A stretch of 64,000 bases of DNA from Nocardia panacis (lineage in GTDB: Bacteria > Actinomycetota > Actinomycetes > Mycobacteriales > Mycobacteriaceae). Location: NCBI RefSeq assembly GCF_003598715.1, contig NZ_QZFU01000055.1, positions 1 through 64,000 on the forward strand, written 5' to 3'. Position numbers and translations under genes: made by a program. Positions 29,652 through 37,470 of this stretch are shown one piece after another; positions within the stretch are counted from its first letter, which is position 1; the number at the start of each line of letters is the position of its first letter. The notes beneath the pieces are model-generated. The model ran no database searches. It was not told the DNA's origin and saw only the letters and a program-made list of their open reading frames with translations.

Positions 29652-31012
29652 TGCGGCTGCGATTCCTCGATCAACTGAATCCGGAGCCGGGGACACTGTT
29701 GGAGTGGACCGCGATCGGCGAGGTCGATCCCACCTTCGCCCCGGCCCGCCCCACTTCCAATCAGTCCATACACCTCGCCTTGGGTGGCCAAACCACCTGG
29801 CTCGCCGCGCATTTCGAGGTATCCGGTCCCATCGACGAGGCGGCGCTGGCGGCGGCATTCGCGGCGTGGATCCCGCGCCACGACGCGCTGCACTGTGGCT
29901 TCGCCACCGCCCCGGATGGTTCGGTGGCGGTGAATCTGGTGCTGGACAGCGAGATTCGACTCGAGCGACGCGAGCCGGTCGCGGCGGATTCCACCGCGGA
30001 GTTGCGTGCGCTGCTCGGTGCGCGGCTCGACGCGGCCTGCCATCCGTTCGGCTTCCCGCCGTATTTCCTCGGCGCGGTCAGCCGCAGCGAAACCTCCACG
30101 GTCGTCGTGGGTTTCGATCACGCCATCTGCGATGCCTGGTCCATCACCATCGCCATCGCCGAATTGGACGAACTGTATCGGGCCGCCCGCGACGAGGGCG
30201 ATACCGCCCGCGTCGCGGCGGCGCTGCCGGAACCGGGCAGCTTCCTTTCCTATTCGGCCAGGGAGGCGGCGGTGCCCTCGGCGACGACCGGTCCGCTGGT
30301 GCGCGCGTGGCAGGAGTTCCTGAGCGAGGCCGACTACGACCTCCCGCATTTCCCTGTCGAATTGGGGCTCGCGCCGGGCGCGCTCGCACCGTTCGGCAGC
30401 GAGGTGCGGCCGCTGCTCGGCCCGACCGCCACCGAGTCGCTGCATCGTCGCTGCCGGGCTGCGGGACATTCGCTGTTCGCGGCGCTGCTCGCGCCGGTCG
30501 CGCTCGCGGCGGCCGAAGCGGGCGGGCCGCCCGCGACGGATCTGGTATTCCCGGTGCACACCCGACGAGAACCGAGGCACCACAACACCTTCGGCTGGTT
30601 GGTCGCCAACGGTCCGGCCCGCATCGGCGCGGGACGGGATTTCGCCGCGACGGTCGAGGCGGCGGACGCGGCCATCCGGCACGGGCAGCGGTTGGCGCAT
30701 GTCCCCGCCACCAGGGTGCTCGCGGCGACCGAGCTGAATCGCACTCGCCGTGACCTTTTCAGTGTGTCCTATACCGACTATCGCCATCTGCCCGGCGGTT
30801 CGCGCTGCGATACCGGCCGGGTTCGGCCGCGCAGTCCGGGGCAGTTCAGCCGGGGCGGACCGCTCGATGATGTGCAGTTGTGGTTCACCCGCACCGATGA
30901 CGGTCTGGCGCTGCGGACCCGCTTTCCGGACACGCCCCTCGCTCGCCCCCTGGTCACGGATTTCCTGGACCGGGTGGCCAAATCCCTGGTCGCCGGCGCC
31001 CAGGGCGGATAG
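29651..31012 (+). CDS. Condensation-domain / PapA-like acyltransferase, third of three
   Basis: This 453-residue third paralogue starts at the ATG of TGATG (29651), a 1-bp overlap with the second gene. Its active-site motif is FDHAICDAWSIT: His157 and Asp161 are present but the motif Gly is Ala. Other shared blocks are WIPRHDALHCGF, FGWLVANGPARIG and VSYTDYRHLPGG. It is more divergent than the other two and may act on a different acceptor or have a scaffolding role. It is followed after 82 bp by a TetR gene with its own palindromic operator, so the triplet probably forms a single transcription unit. Confidence 0.7.
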   Translation: MRLRFLDQLNPEPGTLLEWTAIGEVDPTFAPARPTSNQSIHLALGGQTTWLAAHFEVSGPIDEAALAAAFAAWIPRHDALHCGFATAPDGSVAVNLVLDSEIRLERREPVAADSTAELRALLGARLDAACHPFGFPPYFLGAVSRSETSTVVVGFDHAICDAWSITIAIAELDELYRAARDEGDTARVAAALPEPGSFLSYSAREAAVPSATTGPLVRAWQEFLSEADYDLPHFPVELGLAPGALAPFGSEVRPLLGPTATESLHRRCRAAGHSLFAALLAPVALAAAEAGGPPATDLVFPVHTRREPRHHNTFGWLVANGPARIGAGRDFAATVEAADAAIRHGQRLAHVPATRVLAATELNRTRRDLFSVSYTDYRHLPGGSRCDTGRVRPRSPGQFSRGGPLDDVQLWFTRTDDGLALRTRFPDTPLARPLVTDFLDRVAKSLVAGAQGG

Positions 31013-31042
31013 CCGCAGCGTAGCGGCCTCCCCGAGATAAAT

Positions 31043-31074
31043 TTGCCCACCGGGAAATATTGCCTGGTGGGCAA
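31043..31074. promoter_or_regulatory. Palindromic operator upstream of tetR-monooxygenase
   Basis: TTGCCCACC (31043-31051) and GGTGGGCAA (31066-31074) are perfect inverted 9-mers separated by 14 bp. A third half-site TTGCC lies inside the spacer (31060-31064). The centre is AT-rich (GGGAAATATT). The site lies 21 bp before the TetR ATG and is probably an autoregulatory operator overlapping the promoter. Confidence 0.7.
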
Positions 31075-31094
31075 TTTTCTGTCATCCTCGAGGT

Positions 31095-31712
31095 ATGGCG
31101 GAGGACGAGAAGCTCGGTCTGCGGGAACGCAAGAAGCGCGACACCCGCTGGGCGCTCAGCGACGCCGCGCTGGAGCTGATGTTCGAGCGCGGACTGGAAA
31201 ACGTTGTGCGCGAAGATATCGCCGCCAGAGCCGGGGTATCGGTGCGCACCTTCAACAACTACTTCGCGGGCAAGTACGAGGCGTTGGCCTACCGGATGCT
31301 CTCGCGCCTGCAACAGACCGTGGCGGTGCTGAAGGAGCGACCCGCCGCGGAACCGCTGTGGACCGCGCTCACCATCGCTTTCACCGAACCGTACAAACTC
31401 AATGGGGTCACGTTTCCGACGCCTACGCTCAGCCAGCTCGCCGAGATCCGCAAGCTGGCGAACCTGCCCGAGTTGCGCGCCGTGCTGTCCGGCGATATCC
31501 ACGACGAACTATTGCTGGTCCTCGCGCGACGCACCGGGACCGATCCGGATTCGGACCTGTATCCGAGACTGTTGACCAGTTCGCTGGTCGGACTCTACTC
31601 GACGGCGATGTACGTATACCTGCACGCCGACCCACCCCGCCCGATCGTGCCACTGATCGAAGAGGCCATGGCCGCCATCGCCGCCGGACTGCCCGATCCC
31701 TCGAAACGTTGA
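31095..31712 (+). CDS. TetR-family transcriptional regulator
   Basis: This 205-residue repressor has an N-terminal HTH (RKKRDTRWALSDAALELMFERGLENVVREDIAARAGVSVRTFNNYFAGKYEAL, about 11-63) followed by a helical ligand-binding domain with a C-terminal MftR-like pattern (LTSSLVGLYSTAMYVYL). It is preceded by a perfect palindrome and followed 39 bp later by a flavin monooxygenase gene on the same strand, the usual pairing of a repressor and the xenobiotic-modifying enzyme it controls. The ATG at 31095 lies a few bases after TCGAGG. The ligand is unknown. Confidence 0.88.
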   Translation: MAEDEKLGLRERKKRDTRWALSDAALELMFERGLENVVREDIAARAGVSVRTFNNYFAGKYEALAYRMLSRLQQTVAVLKERPAAEPLWTALTIAFTEPYKLNGVTFPTPTLSQLAEIRKLANLPELRAVLSGDIHDELLLVLARRTGTDPDSDLYPRLLTSSLVGLYSTAMYVYLHADPPRPIVPLIEEAMAAIAAGLPDPSKR

Positions 31713-31751
31713 CCACCTGAAACACCAAGTAAGACAAGGGGTTTATTTGTC

Positions 31752-33284
31752 ATGTCCGAAAACCGCACCGATGTCCTTATCGCGGGCGCGGGCCCGAACG
31801 GCCTCATGCTCGCCTGTGAACTCGCCTTGGCGGGCATCAGCCCGGTGGTGGTCGAACGACTGCCCGGCCCGAGCGGGGAACCCAGGGCCAATGGCCTGGT
31901 CGGCTCCGTCTCCAGGGTGCTCGATATGCGCGGGCTCTACACCGAGTTCGGCGGACCGGCCGAAGGACCGAAGCCACTGCCCTACTACATCTTCAGCGGC
32001 ATGGCCTTCGATATGACCGGTATGGACGCCGGTCCCATGGCCGCCCTGCTCATTCCGCAGCCGGAACTGGTGGTGAAGCTGCTCGCGCGGGCCACCGAGT
32101 TGGGGGTGCAGGTCCGCTGGTCGCACGAACTCACCGGATTCACCCGCGACGACAACAGGGTGCGCGTCGAACTCGACGGACCGGAGGGTCCCGTCGTGAT
32201 CCATACCCGCTACCTAATCGGCGCGGACGGCGGCAAGAGCGCCGTCCGCAAGCTCGCGGACATCGAATTTCCCGGCAGCACCGCCGAGGGCACCGTCACC
32301 CGATTCGGCCACACGGATGTGCCCGCGGCGTGGCTCACCCCCGACGGCGGTATCGAGATTCCGGGCGCGGGCCGATTCCGCTTCGGACACAATCGAGTCG
32401 AGCGCGGCATGTTCGTCTTCGCCGAACTGCCGAGCGGAACCATGATGGCCATCCAGGAGTTCGACGCCGCCGCGACCGTCGTCGACGAGGACGCGCCGAT
32501 GACATTGGCGGAATTGCGGGAGGCCGCCGAACGCGTCCTCGGCGCCGAAGTCCCGCTCCAACCGCCGACCGGCCCCGGACCGCACGCGCTGCGCCGCTTG
32601 GTCGGACAGAACACCAGGGTCGCCCGACACTACCGCGACGGCCGAATCTTCCTGATCGGCGATGCGGCGCACGTGCATTCGGCCATCGGCGGTCCGGGAC
32701 TCAACCTCGGTCTCCAGGACGCGGTCAACCTCGGGTGGAAACTCGCCGCCCACCTGAACGGTTGGGCGCCGGCGGATCTGCTCGACACCTACCACGCCGA
32801 GCGCCACCCGGTGGCCGAACGCACGGCCATGCACTCGCTGGCCCAGTCCGGTCTCATGCTGCCCGGCCCCGAAACCGCAGGCGTGCGTGCGCTGTTCGGC
32901 GAACTGCTCGCCTACCCGCAGGTCGCGGCCCACATCGCGAATCTGCTGGCCGGCACCGACCGGCCCTATGACACCGGCGACAACCATCCGCTCTCGGGCA
33001 GGCTCGTCCCCGATTTCCGCCTCGGTGACGGCCGCCGAGTCGCCGAACTGCTGCGCACCGCCCGCCCGGTACTGCTCGTCACCGACACCGTCGCCGACCT
33101 CGCCGCGGGTTGGCCGGACCGGATCGAGGTGATCACCGCGACCGGCGCCCCCGCACCCGCAATGCTCATCCGCCCAGACGGTTACGTCGCCTGGGCCGCC
33201 GACACCCTGCCCGCCGCCGACGACCCGACCCTGCGCGCCGCACTGACCCGCTGGTTCGGACCGGCCAACAGCCTCGTCGCCTAG
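31752..33284 (+). CDS. FAD-dependent aromatic hydroxylase / monooxygenase
   Basis: This 510-residue class A flavoprotein monooxygenase has TDVLIAGAGPNGLMLACELALAG (FAD GxGxxG, residues about 7-29), YLIGADGGKSAVRKLA (DG motif) and RIFLIGDAAHVHSAIGGPGLNLGLQDAVNLGWKLA (GD motif), followed by a thioredoxin-like C-terminal domain typical of phenol, polyketide and rifampicin hydroxylases. It would hydroxylate an aromatic substrate with NAD(P)H and oxygen. Its position after a TetR gene suggests inducible detoxification or antibiotic modification. Its stop overlaps a convergent stop in a CTAG palindrome at 33281-33284. Confidence 0.87.
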   Translation: MSENRTDVLIAGAGPNGLMLACELALAGISPVVVERLPGPSGEPRANGLVGSVSRVLDMRGLYTEFGGPAEGPKPLPYYIFSGMAFDMTGMDAGPMAALLIPQPELVVKLLARATELGVQVRWSHELTGFTRDDNRVRVELDGPEGPVVIHTRYLIGADGGKSAVRKLADIEFPGSTAEGTVTRFGHTDVPAAWLTPDGGIEIPGAGRFRFGHNRVERGMFVFAELPSGTMMAIQEFDAAATVVDEDAPMTLAELREAAERVLGAEVPLQPPTGPGPHALRRLVGQNTRVARHYRDGRIFLIGDAAHVHSAIGGPGLNLGLQDAVNLGWKLAAHLNGWAPADLLDTYHAERHPVAERTAMHSLAQSGLMLPGPETAGVRALFGELLAYPQVAAHIANLLAGTDRPYDTGDNHPLSGRLVPDFRLGDGRRVAELLRTARPVLLVTDTVADLAAGWPDRIEVITATGAPAPAMLIRPDGYVAWAADTLPAADDPTLRAALTRWFGPANSLVA

Positions 33285-33703
33285 AGAGCTCCGAGATCGG
33301 CCGAGAGCCAGTGTTCGGGCCGCATGGACACCACGACCTGCGGCCCGAACGTCGCCGCCTTGGCGAGGTAGGCGGCCACCTTGTCACCGGGCAGGTAGCG
33401 CCGCACCATCTCCTCGTGCTGGGCGTCGGTCATCGGTTCGATGACAGTGACCGGACCCGATACCGAGACGTAACGCACACTGGGAGTGACGATTTCGGCC
33501 ATCAGACTGAACCGACCCGCCGCCCGGATCAGCTCGAGTTTCCTACTGGTCGCCCCCGTCAGCACCCACAGGTCGCCGCCGGGGGTGTACTGATACCAGA
33601 TCGGCAGGGTCAGCGGAGCCCGATCCGGACCGTCCGACACGGCGAGCGCGCCGATATGCGGCTGTGCGAGAAACTCCTGACGCTCTTGGGAATTCAATGC
33701 CAT
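33281..33703 (-). CDS. PPOX-class (F420/flavin-binding) split-barrel protein
   Basis: This 140-residue protein of the pyridoxamine-phosphate-oxidase-like superfamily has QEFLAQPHIGALAVSDGPDRAPLTLPIWYQYTPGGDLWVLTG as the first sheet and TSRKLELIRAAGRFSLMAEIV as the cofactor-phosphate region. The Rv1155-type family binds F420. I chose the ATG at 33703 (MALNSQERQEF) over an upstream start at 33745 because GGTGG precedes it and the extension looks unstructured. It is convergent with the monooxygenase and divergent from the small membrane protein gene. Substrate is unknown. Confidence 0.8.
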   Translation of the reverse strand: MALNSQERQEFLAQPHIGALAVSDGPDRAPLTLPIWYQYTPGGDLWVLTGATSRKLELIRAAGRFSLMAEIVTPSVRYVSVSGPVTVIEPMTDAQHEEMVRRYLPGDKVAAYLAKAATFGPQVVVSMRPEHWLSADLGAL

Positions 33704-33768
33704 ACCGCCACCGTAGTGCACAATCCGGACAGTATCGGTCCGCATTCTCGGCGTGTACGCTCAGCGCT

Positions 33769-34062
33769 ATGTTCGCACGAGCCTGGCCGACGCTGTACGC
33801 GGTGCTCGCGTGCGTCCTGCCCGCCTTGGTGCTGTTCACGCTGCCCGAGCACAGCTTCGCGCTCACGGTGGCGGGCATGCTGGCCGCCGCGGTGGCCATC
33901 GCCTTCATCACCCTGTCGACATCGAGCCGACTTCGGCTCCCCCTCGGCACGGCCGGACCGGCGTCGGCGCAGCGCCGCCTACGCGGATCCTTTCTGCGCC
34001 AGAGCAATCCGGATACGGCGGGCCGGGTGCGCCCACGCGCGCCCGGCGGCGCGGTCGGCTGA
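33769..34062 (+). CDS. Small membrane protein (DUF6412-like)
   Basis: This 97-residue protein has two predicted membrane helices (about 7-24, LYAVLACVLPALVLFTL, and 29-47, ALTVAGMLAAAVAIAFITL), followed by a basic, Pro/Arg-rich tail. Small proteins of this kind sit just upstream of a YidC-like insertase gene in several actinobacteria, where I recall the label DUF6412. Here the insertase gene begins 82 bp downstream on the same strand. It may be a client or partner. The family assignment is from memory and moderate. Confidence 0.6.
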   Translation: MFARAWPTLYAVLACVLPALVLFTLPEHSFALTVAGMLAAAVAIAFITLSTSSRLRLPLGTAGPASAQRRLRGSFLRQSNPDTAGRVRPRAPGGAVG

Positions 34063-34144
34063 GGATCCCCTCGGATCGTCGGCCCCCCGCTGACCGCATC
34101 CGTTTCCGCGTGCCCGGCGCACGCGTCACCGTCAGGTATCCGTC

Positions 34145-34996
34145 GTGCTCGACTTCATCTACTACCCCGTGTCCGCCGTACTCGCGCTGTGGCACACCGT
34201 CTTCGGCTTGCTCCTCGGCCCGACCAGCGGCTTGGGCTGGGTCCTGGCCGTCATCTTCCTGGTGCTCACCTTTCGCGCCGCCCTGTTCCTGCCCTTCCTG
34301 AAAGTCGCTCGGACACAGGCGATCATGAAGCGCCTGCGTCCGGAGATGATTCGGATCAAGCAGCGCCATCGCGGCGACCGGTTGCGGCAATCCGAGGAAC
34401 TCCAGCGGCTCTACCGCGACAATGGCCTCAGCGCGGTGACCTCGCTGTTGGGCGTGGCCACCACGATCGCGCAACTGCTGCTGTTCATCGGACTGTTCCA
34501 CGTGCTCGCCTCGTTCGACCGCACCGGGTCCGACACGCACCTGCCCTTCCTCACCACCGTTCGACTCACCCACGAGCAGAATCTCGCCACCCCGAACTAT
34601 CTGTTCGACGCCGACGCGGTGCGCTCGTTCCTGGACGCGAAACTCGCGGGCATTCAGCTTTCGACCAGCCTCTGCGCCGCAGGCGATCTCATGTCGGCGG
34701 CGGCGCTGCTCGTCATCCCGCTCGTCCTCATCACCGCTGTCGCAACCCATTTCACGGCGCGGGCGTCGCTGGCTCGACACGAGTCACCCGCCGTGCTGCG
34801 CACGCTCATGCTGTGGGTCCTGCCCTGCGGCGCGCTGATCAGCGGCGCGGTCATGCCGGTGGCGATCCTGTTCTACTTCGTCACCAACAATGCCTGCACC
34901 CTGGCCCAGCAGCATCTGGTCTATCGGCGCTTGGATGCCGAGCAACCGGCCGCGAAGGCCAGTGCGCCCAGTCCCGGCGCGAAGCCGAAACGCTAG
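34145..34996 (+). CDS. YidC/Oxa1-family membrane insertase paralogue
   Basis: This 283-residue protein has about five membrane segments in the YidC order. An N-terminal helix (SAVLALWHTVFGLLLG) precedes VLAVIFLVLTFRAALFLPFLKVARTQAIMKRLRPEM with the conserved Arg of the hydrophilic groove. A charged coiled loop (IKQRHRGDRLRQSEELQRLYRDNGLS) and three further helices ending MPVAILFYFVTNNACTLAQQHLVYRRL follow. It would help insert membrane proteins. It is far from the chromosomal rnpA-yidC locus (none of those genes is here), so it looks like a second, accessory copy. The start is the GTG at 34145. Confidence 0.8.
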   Translation: MLDFIYYPVSAVLALWHTVFGLLLGPTSGLGWVLAVIFLVLTFRAALFLPFLKVARTQAIMKRLRPEMIRIKQRHRGDRLRQSEELQRLYRDNGLSAVTSLLGVATTIAQLLLFIGLFHVLASFDRTGSDTHLPFLTTVRLTHEQNLATPNYLFDADAVRSFLDAKLAGIQLSTSLCAAGDLMSAAALLVIPLVLITAVATHFTARASLARHESPAVLRTLMLWVLPCGALISGAVMPVAILFYFVTNNACTLAQQHLVYRRLDAEQPAAKASAPSPGAKPKR

Positions 34997-35005
34997 TCTC
35001 GGGCG

Positions 35006-35530
35006 GTGGCACAACCGGATCGGGAAATCATCGCCGTGTACGACCGCGAAGGTCGCGAGGTCGACTCGGCCGATCGGGGGACGGTCTACCGCGACGGCCT
35101 GTGGCACGCCAGCGCGGGCGTGCTGGTCCGTTCACTCGATGGCGAACGGATCTACGTGCATCGCCGCACCGACACCAAACTGGTGTTCGCGGGGATGCAC
35201 GACTGCCTCGCGGGCGGAGTGGTCGATCCCGGTGAGTCCCCCGAGTCCACGGCCCGGCGCGAACTCGCGGAGGAACTGGGCATCGACGCCGACGCCGAGC
35301 AGCTCCGACCGTTGGCACGCGCGGCCTGGGACGGGATGTGGGTGGGCAGGCCGATGCGATGCCACCTGTTCGCCTACGAGGTGCGCTCGGATGGCCCGAT
35401 CCACCACCAACCCGAGGAGATCGCCGCGGGCTGGTGGTGGACCGATGCCGAATTGCGCACACACCTGGCCGATCCGGATTGGCCGTTCGTCCCGGACACC
35501 GGCCGGTTCATCGACAGACTGCTCAGGTGA
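35006..35530 (+). CDS. Nudix hydrolase
   Basis: This 174-residue Nudix-fold enzyme has an intact Nudix box, GGVVDPGESPESTARRELAEELGI (about 71-94), with the RELAEEL metal ligands. An N-terminal strand WHASAGVLVRSLDGERIYVHRRT precedes it. Overall it resembles isopentenyl-diphosphate-isomerase-type or YfcD-like Nudix proteins, which act on small phosphorylated substrates. The GTG at 35006 lies 9 bp after the insertase stop, so it is probably cotranscribed. Substrate is undetermined. Confidence 0.85.
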   Translation: MAQPDREIIAVYDREGREVDSADRGTVYRDGLWHASAGVLVRSLDGERIYVHRRTDTKLVFAGMHDCLAGGVVDPGESPESTARRELAEELGIDADAEQLRPLARAAWDGMWVGRPMRCHLFAYEVRSDGPIHHQPEEIAAGWWWTDAELRTHLADPDWPFVPDTGRFIDRLLR

Positions 35531-35540
35531 GAAAAGGATC

Positions 35541-35843
35541 TCAGAAGGTGCTCACCCACCAGGCTTCGAGACCGAACGGCCAGTCGCAGCTGGCCCAGGA
35601 TTGATCCCACCAGAACATCGGATTACCCGCGCGCTCGTAGCTGCCCGATCCGGACCAGCACCGAATGTGGACCTGATGCCAGACCGGGATGCTGCACTGC
35701 GAGAAGGCGGTATTCGCACTCTGCTGATTCGCCCAGCAGAAGGGGTCCTGTGCCTGCGCGGCACCCGCACCGAGCACCGATGCCGCACCGATGAACGTCG
35801 CCGCGGACGCGCCGACGACGAACCTGCGCACGATCGCATTCAT
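35541..35843 (-). CDS. Secreted small Trp/Cys-rich protein
   Basis: This 100-residue precursor has a clear Sec signal peptide: the positively charged n-region MNAIVRR, a hydrophobic core and the AQA|QD cleavage site near residue 31. The mature part of about 69 residues contains four cysteines (in FCWANQ, SQCSIP, IRCWSG and SCDWPF), which suits two disulfides, and nine tryptophans, an unusually high number. The ATG at 35843 has a strong GGAGG. It is convergent with the Nudix gene. I do not recognise a named family; exported effector, wall-binding or toxin-like roles are possible. Confidence 0.75.
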   Translation of the reverse strand: MNAIVRRFVVGASAATFIGAASVLGAGAAQAQDPFCWANQQSANTAFSQCSIPVWHQVHIRCWSGSGSYERAGNPMFWWDQSWASCDWPFGLEAWWVSTF

Positions 35844-35991
35844 CACAACCTCCAATCGACGTAGGGGTACGAACCCCGACTCGTTGGCGGCCAACCATGT
35901 ATACGAGCGCATCCTGTGATACCTGAAAACGAGACACACATCACGAATGCCCGACCAGTTTACTATTCCCCACCTACCGAAACAACGTTCG

Positions 35992-37458
35992 CTACAGGTG
36001 CATCCAGGCGGGCCATACTTCCGCCCAGGGGTGCCGGAGTCCGCCGCAGCGCCAGATCGTCACGTCCTGAGTATTGCCCGGATAGCCGAGGCGGCTGTCC
36101 ACCTTGCCGACCCGTTCCACGCGGTCGAAATCCCAGCGCAGGAACGATTCGTTGACCGCGACCGCCAGCACCGTGTCCGCATCGTCGGGCGGTGTGCCGA
36201 AGTAGCCGTAGCCGCGACTCGGACTGTAGATGGCGGGCAGTCGCTCGCGCGCGAATTGATCGAGCGCGCTCGCCTGCCAATAGGTGTCGGTGAGCACTAT
36301 CGTGTTCTGTTGCGGCAGTTCGTCGTAGACCCGCAGCACTTCCGAAGTCAGCTCCGGCCAACCGAATTCGCCGTACACGCCGATGTCGATGGCGGCCTCG
36401 GCGGGACTGCTCGGCGGCGCGATGCGATCCGGAGACCGCCACGGGGTGGCGTAGAGCACGAAACACACTGCGGCCGTGGTGACCAACGCACCGACAACTA
36501 CCAGTACGCGCTGCCCGACTCGCACCGCCAACACCGCACCGGCTGCCATCACCACCGCGAATACGCCTGCCGCGTAATAGATTCGACCGCCCACCAGAAG
36601 AAAGACCACCATCAAAAGCGGCAAGGCAGGCCCCAGGAACCGGTAGGCCCGCAGCGCGGGATCGCGCAGCAGCGCCCACACGCCGAAGGCCAGCAGAGCA
36701 GCCCCCAGGTAGCCTGCGGTAAGCGCGGTAAGCGGGACGAAGGTCAGCCAGCCGCCGAGCACCCCCTGCTCCCCGCCGATCACCTTGCCCATCTCCAACT
36801 GCGGCCAGTCGTGCCGGAACTGCCACAGCAGCGAGGGAGCGGTCGCCGCGACGACCACCGCCGCACCCGCCCAGAGCGCGGGTCTGCGCAACAATTCGCG
36901 CGGACCGAAGACCAGCGCCCCGATCCCGATGGCGAGCCACAGGAACGGCACCAGCCATTTGACCTGCATATCCACCGCAGTCACCAGAGCGGCCGCGAAG
37001 AGCAACCGGTCGCGGCGGGTGCGGACCCAGCGCACCACCAGCCAGGTGATGAGCACCCACAGCACGGTGTCGACGGCATTGGTGGTCAGCAGCTTGCCCT
37101 GCAACAGCAGCAATGGCGAGGTGGCGTAGGCGGTGGCCGCCAAGAGCTGTGGAATTGCGCCACCGCCGAATTCGCGGGCGAGATCGGCGGTGAGCACCAC
37201 GGCCAACACCGTCAGCAGCACCACCGGAAGCCGCAGGACGAAGAACGAACCGGGCGCGACGGTGTCCATGAGCCGGGCGAGCATGGGCAGCACCGGCCCC
37301 TGATCGGCATAGCCGAACGACGGATGTCGCCCTGCCGCCAGGAAATACAGCTCATCCCCGAAGTAGTCGTAGCGGCTCGCCGAGAACAGCAGGACCGCCG
37401 CGGCCGCGACGGCTACGGCGGCGAGCCATCCTCGCGCGAGCGCTGCGGGTTCGGGCAC
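35992..37458 (-). CDS. GT39-family membrane glycosyltransferase
   Basis: This 488-residue polytopic protein belongs to the PMT/ArnT-like GT-C superfamily. The first extracellular loop DYFGDELYFLAAGRHPSFGYADQGP carries the acidic Asp-Glu that acts in catalysis on polyprenyl-phosphate sugars. About 11-12 hydrophobic segments follow, with a soluble C-terminal region containing YWQASALDQFARERLPAIYSPSRGYGYFGTPP. It would transfer a sugar from polyprenyl-phosphate to an envelope acceptor outside the membrane. It is a clear paralogue of the protein at 48201-49715. It lies 12 bp downstream of the substrate-binding-protein gene, so it may be read through from that operon. Confidence 0.82.
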   Translation of the reverse strand: MPEPAALARGWLAAVAVAAAAVLLFSASRYDYFGDELYFLAAGRHPSFGYADQGPVLPMLARLMDTVAPGSFFVLRLPVVLLTVLAVVLTADLAREFGGGAIPQLLAATAYATSPLLLLQGKLLTTNAVDTVLWVLITWLVVRWVRTRRDRLLFAAALVTAVDMQVKWLVPFLWLAIGIGALVFGPRELLRRPALWAGAAVVVAATAPSLLWQFRHDWPQLEMGKVIGGEQGVLGGWLTFVPLTALTAGYLGAALLAFGVWALLRDPALRAYRFLGPALPLLMVVFLLVGGRIYYAAGVFAVVMAAGAVLAVRVGQRVLVVVGALVTTAAVCFVLYATPWRSPDRIAPPSSPAEAAIDIGVYGEFGWPELTSEVLRVYDELPQQNTIVLTDTYWQASALDQFARERLPAIYSPSRGYGYFGTPPDDADTVLAVAVNESFLRWDFDRVERVGKVDSRLGYPGNTQDVTIWRCGGLRHPWAEVWPAWMHL

Positions 37459-37470
37459 GCCACATAGTAG

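Noticed and set aside
26728-31012. Non-ribosomal peptide synthetase modules
   Set aside because: Only condensation-like domains are present; there is no adenylation, carrier or thioesterase domain in the neighbourhood.
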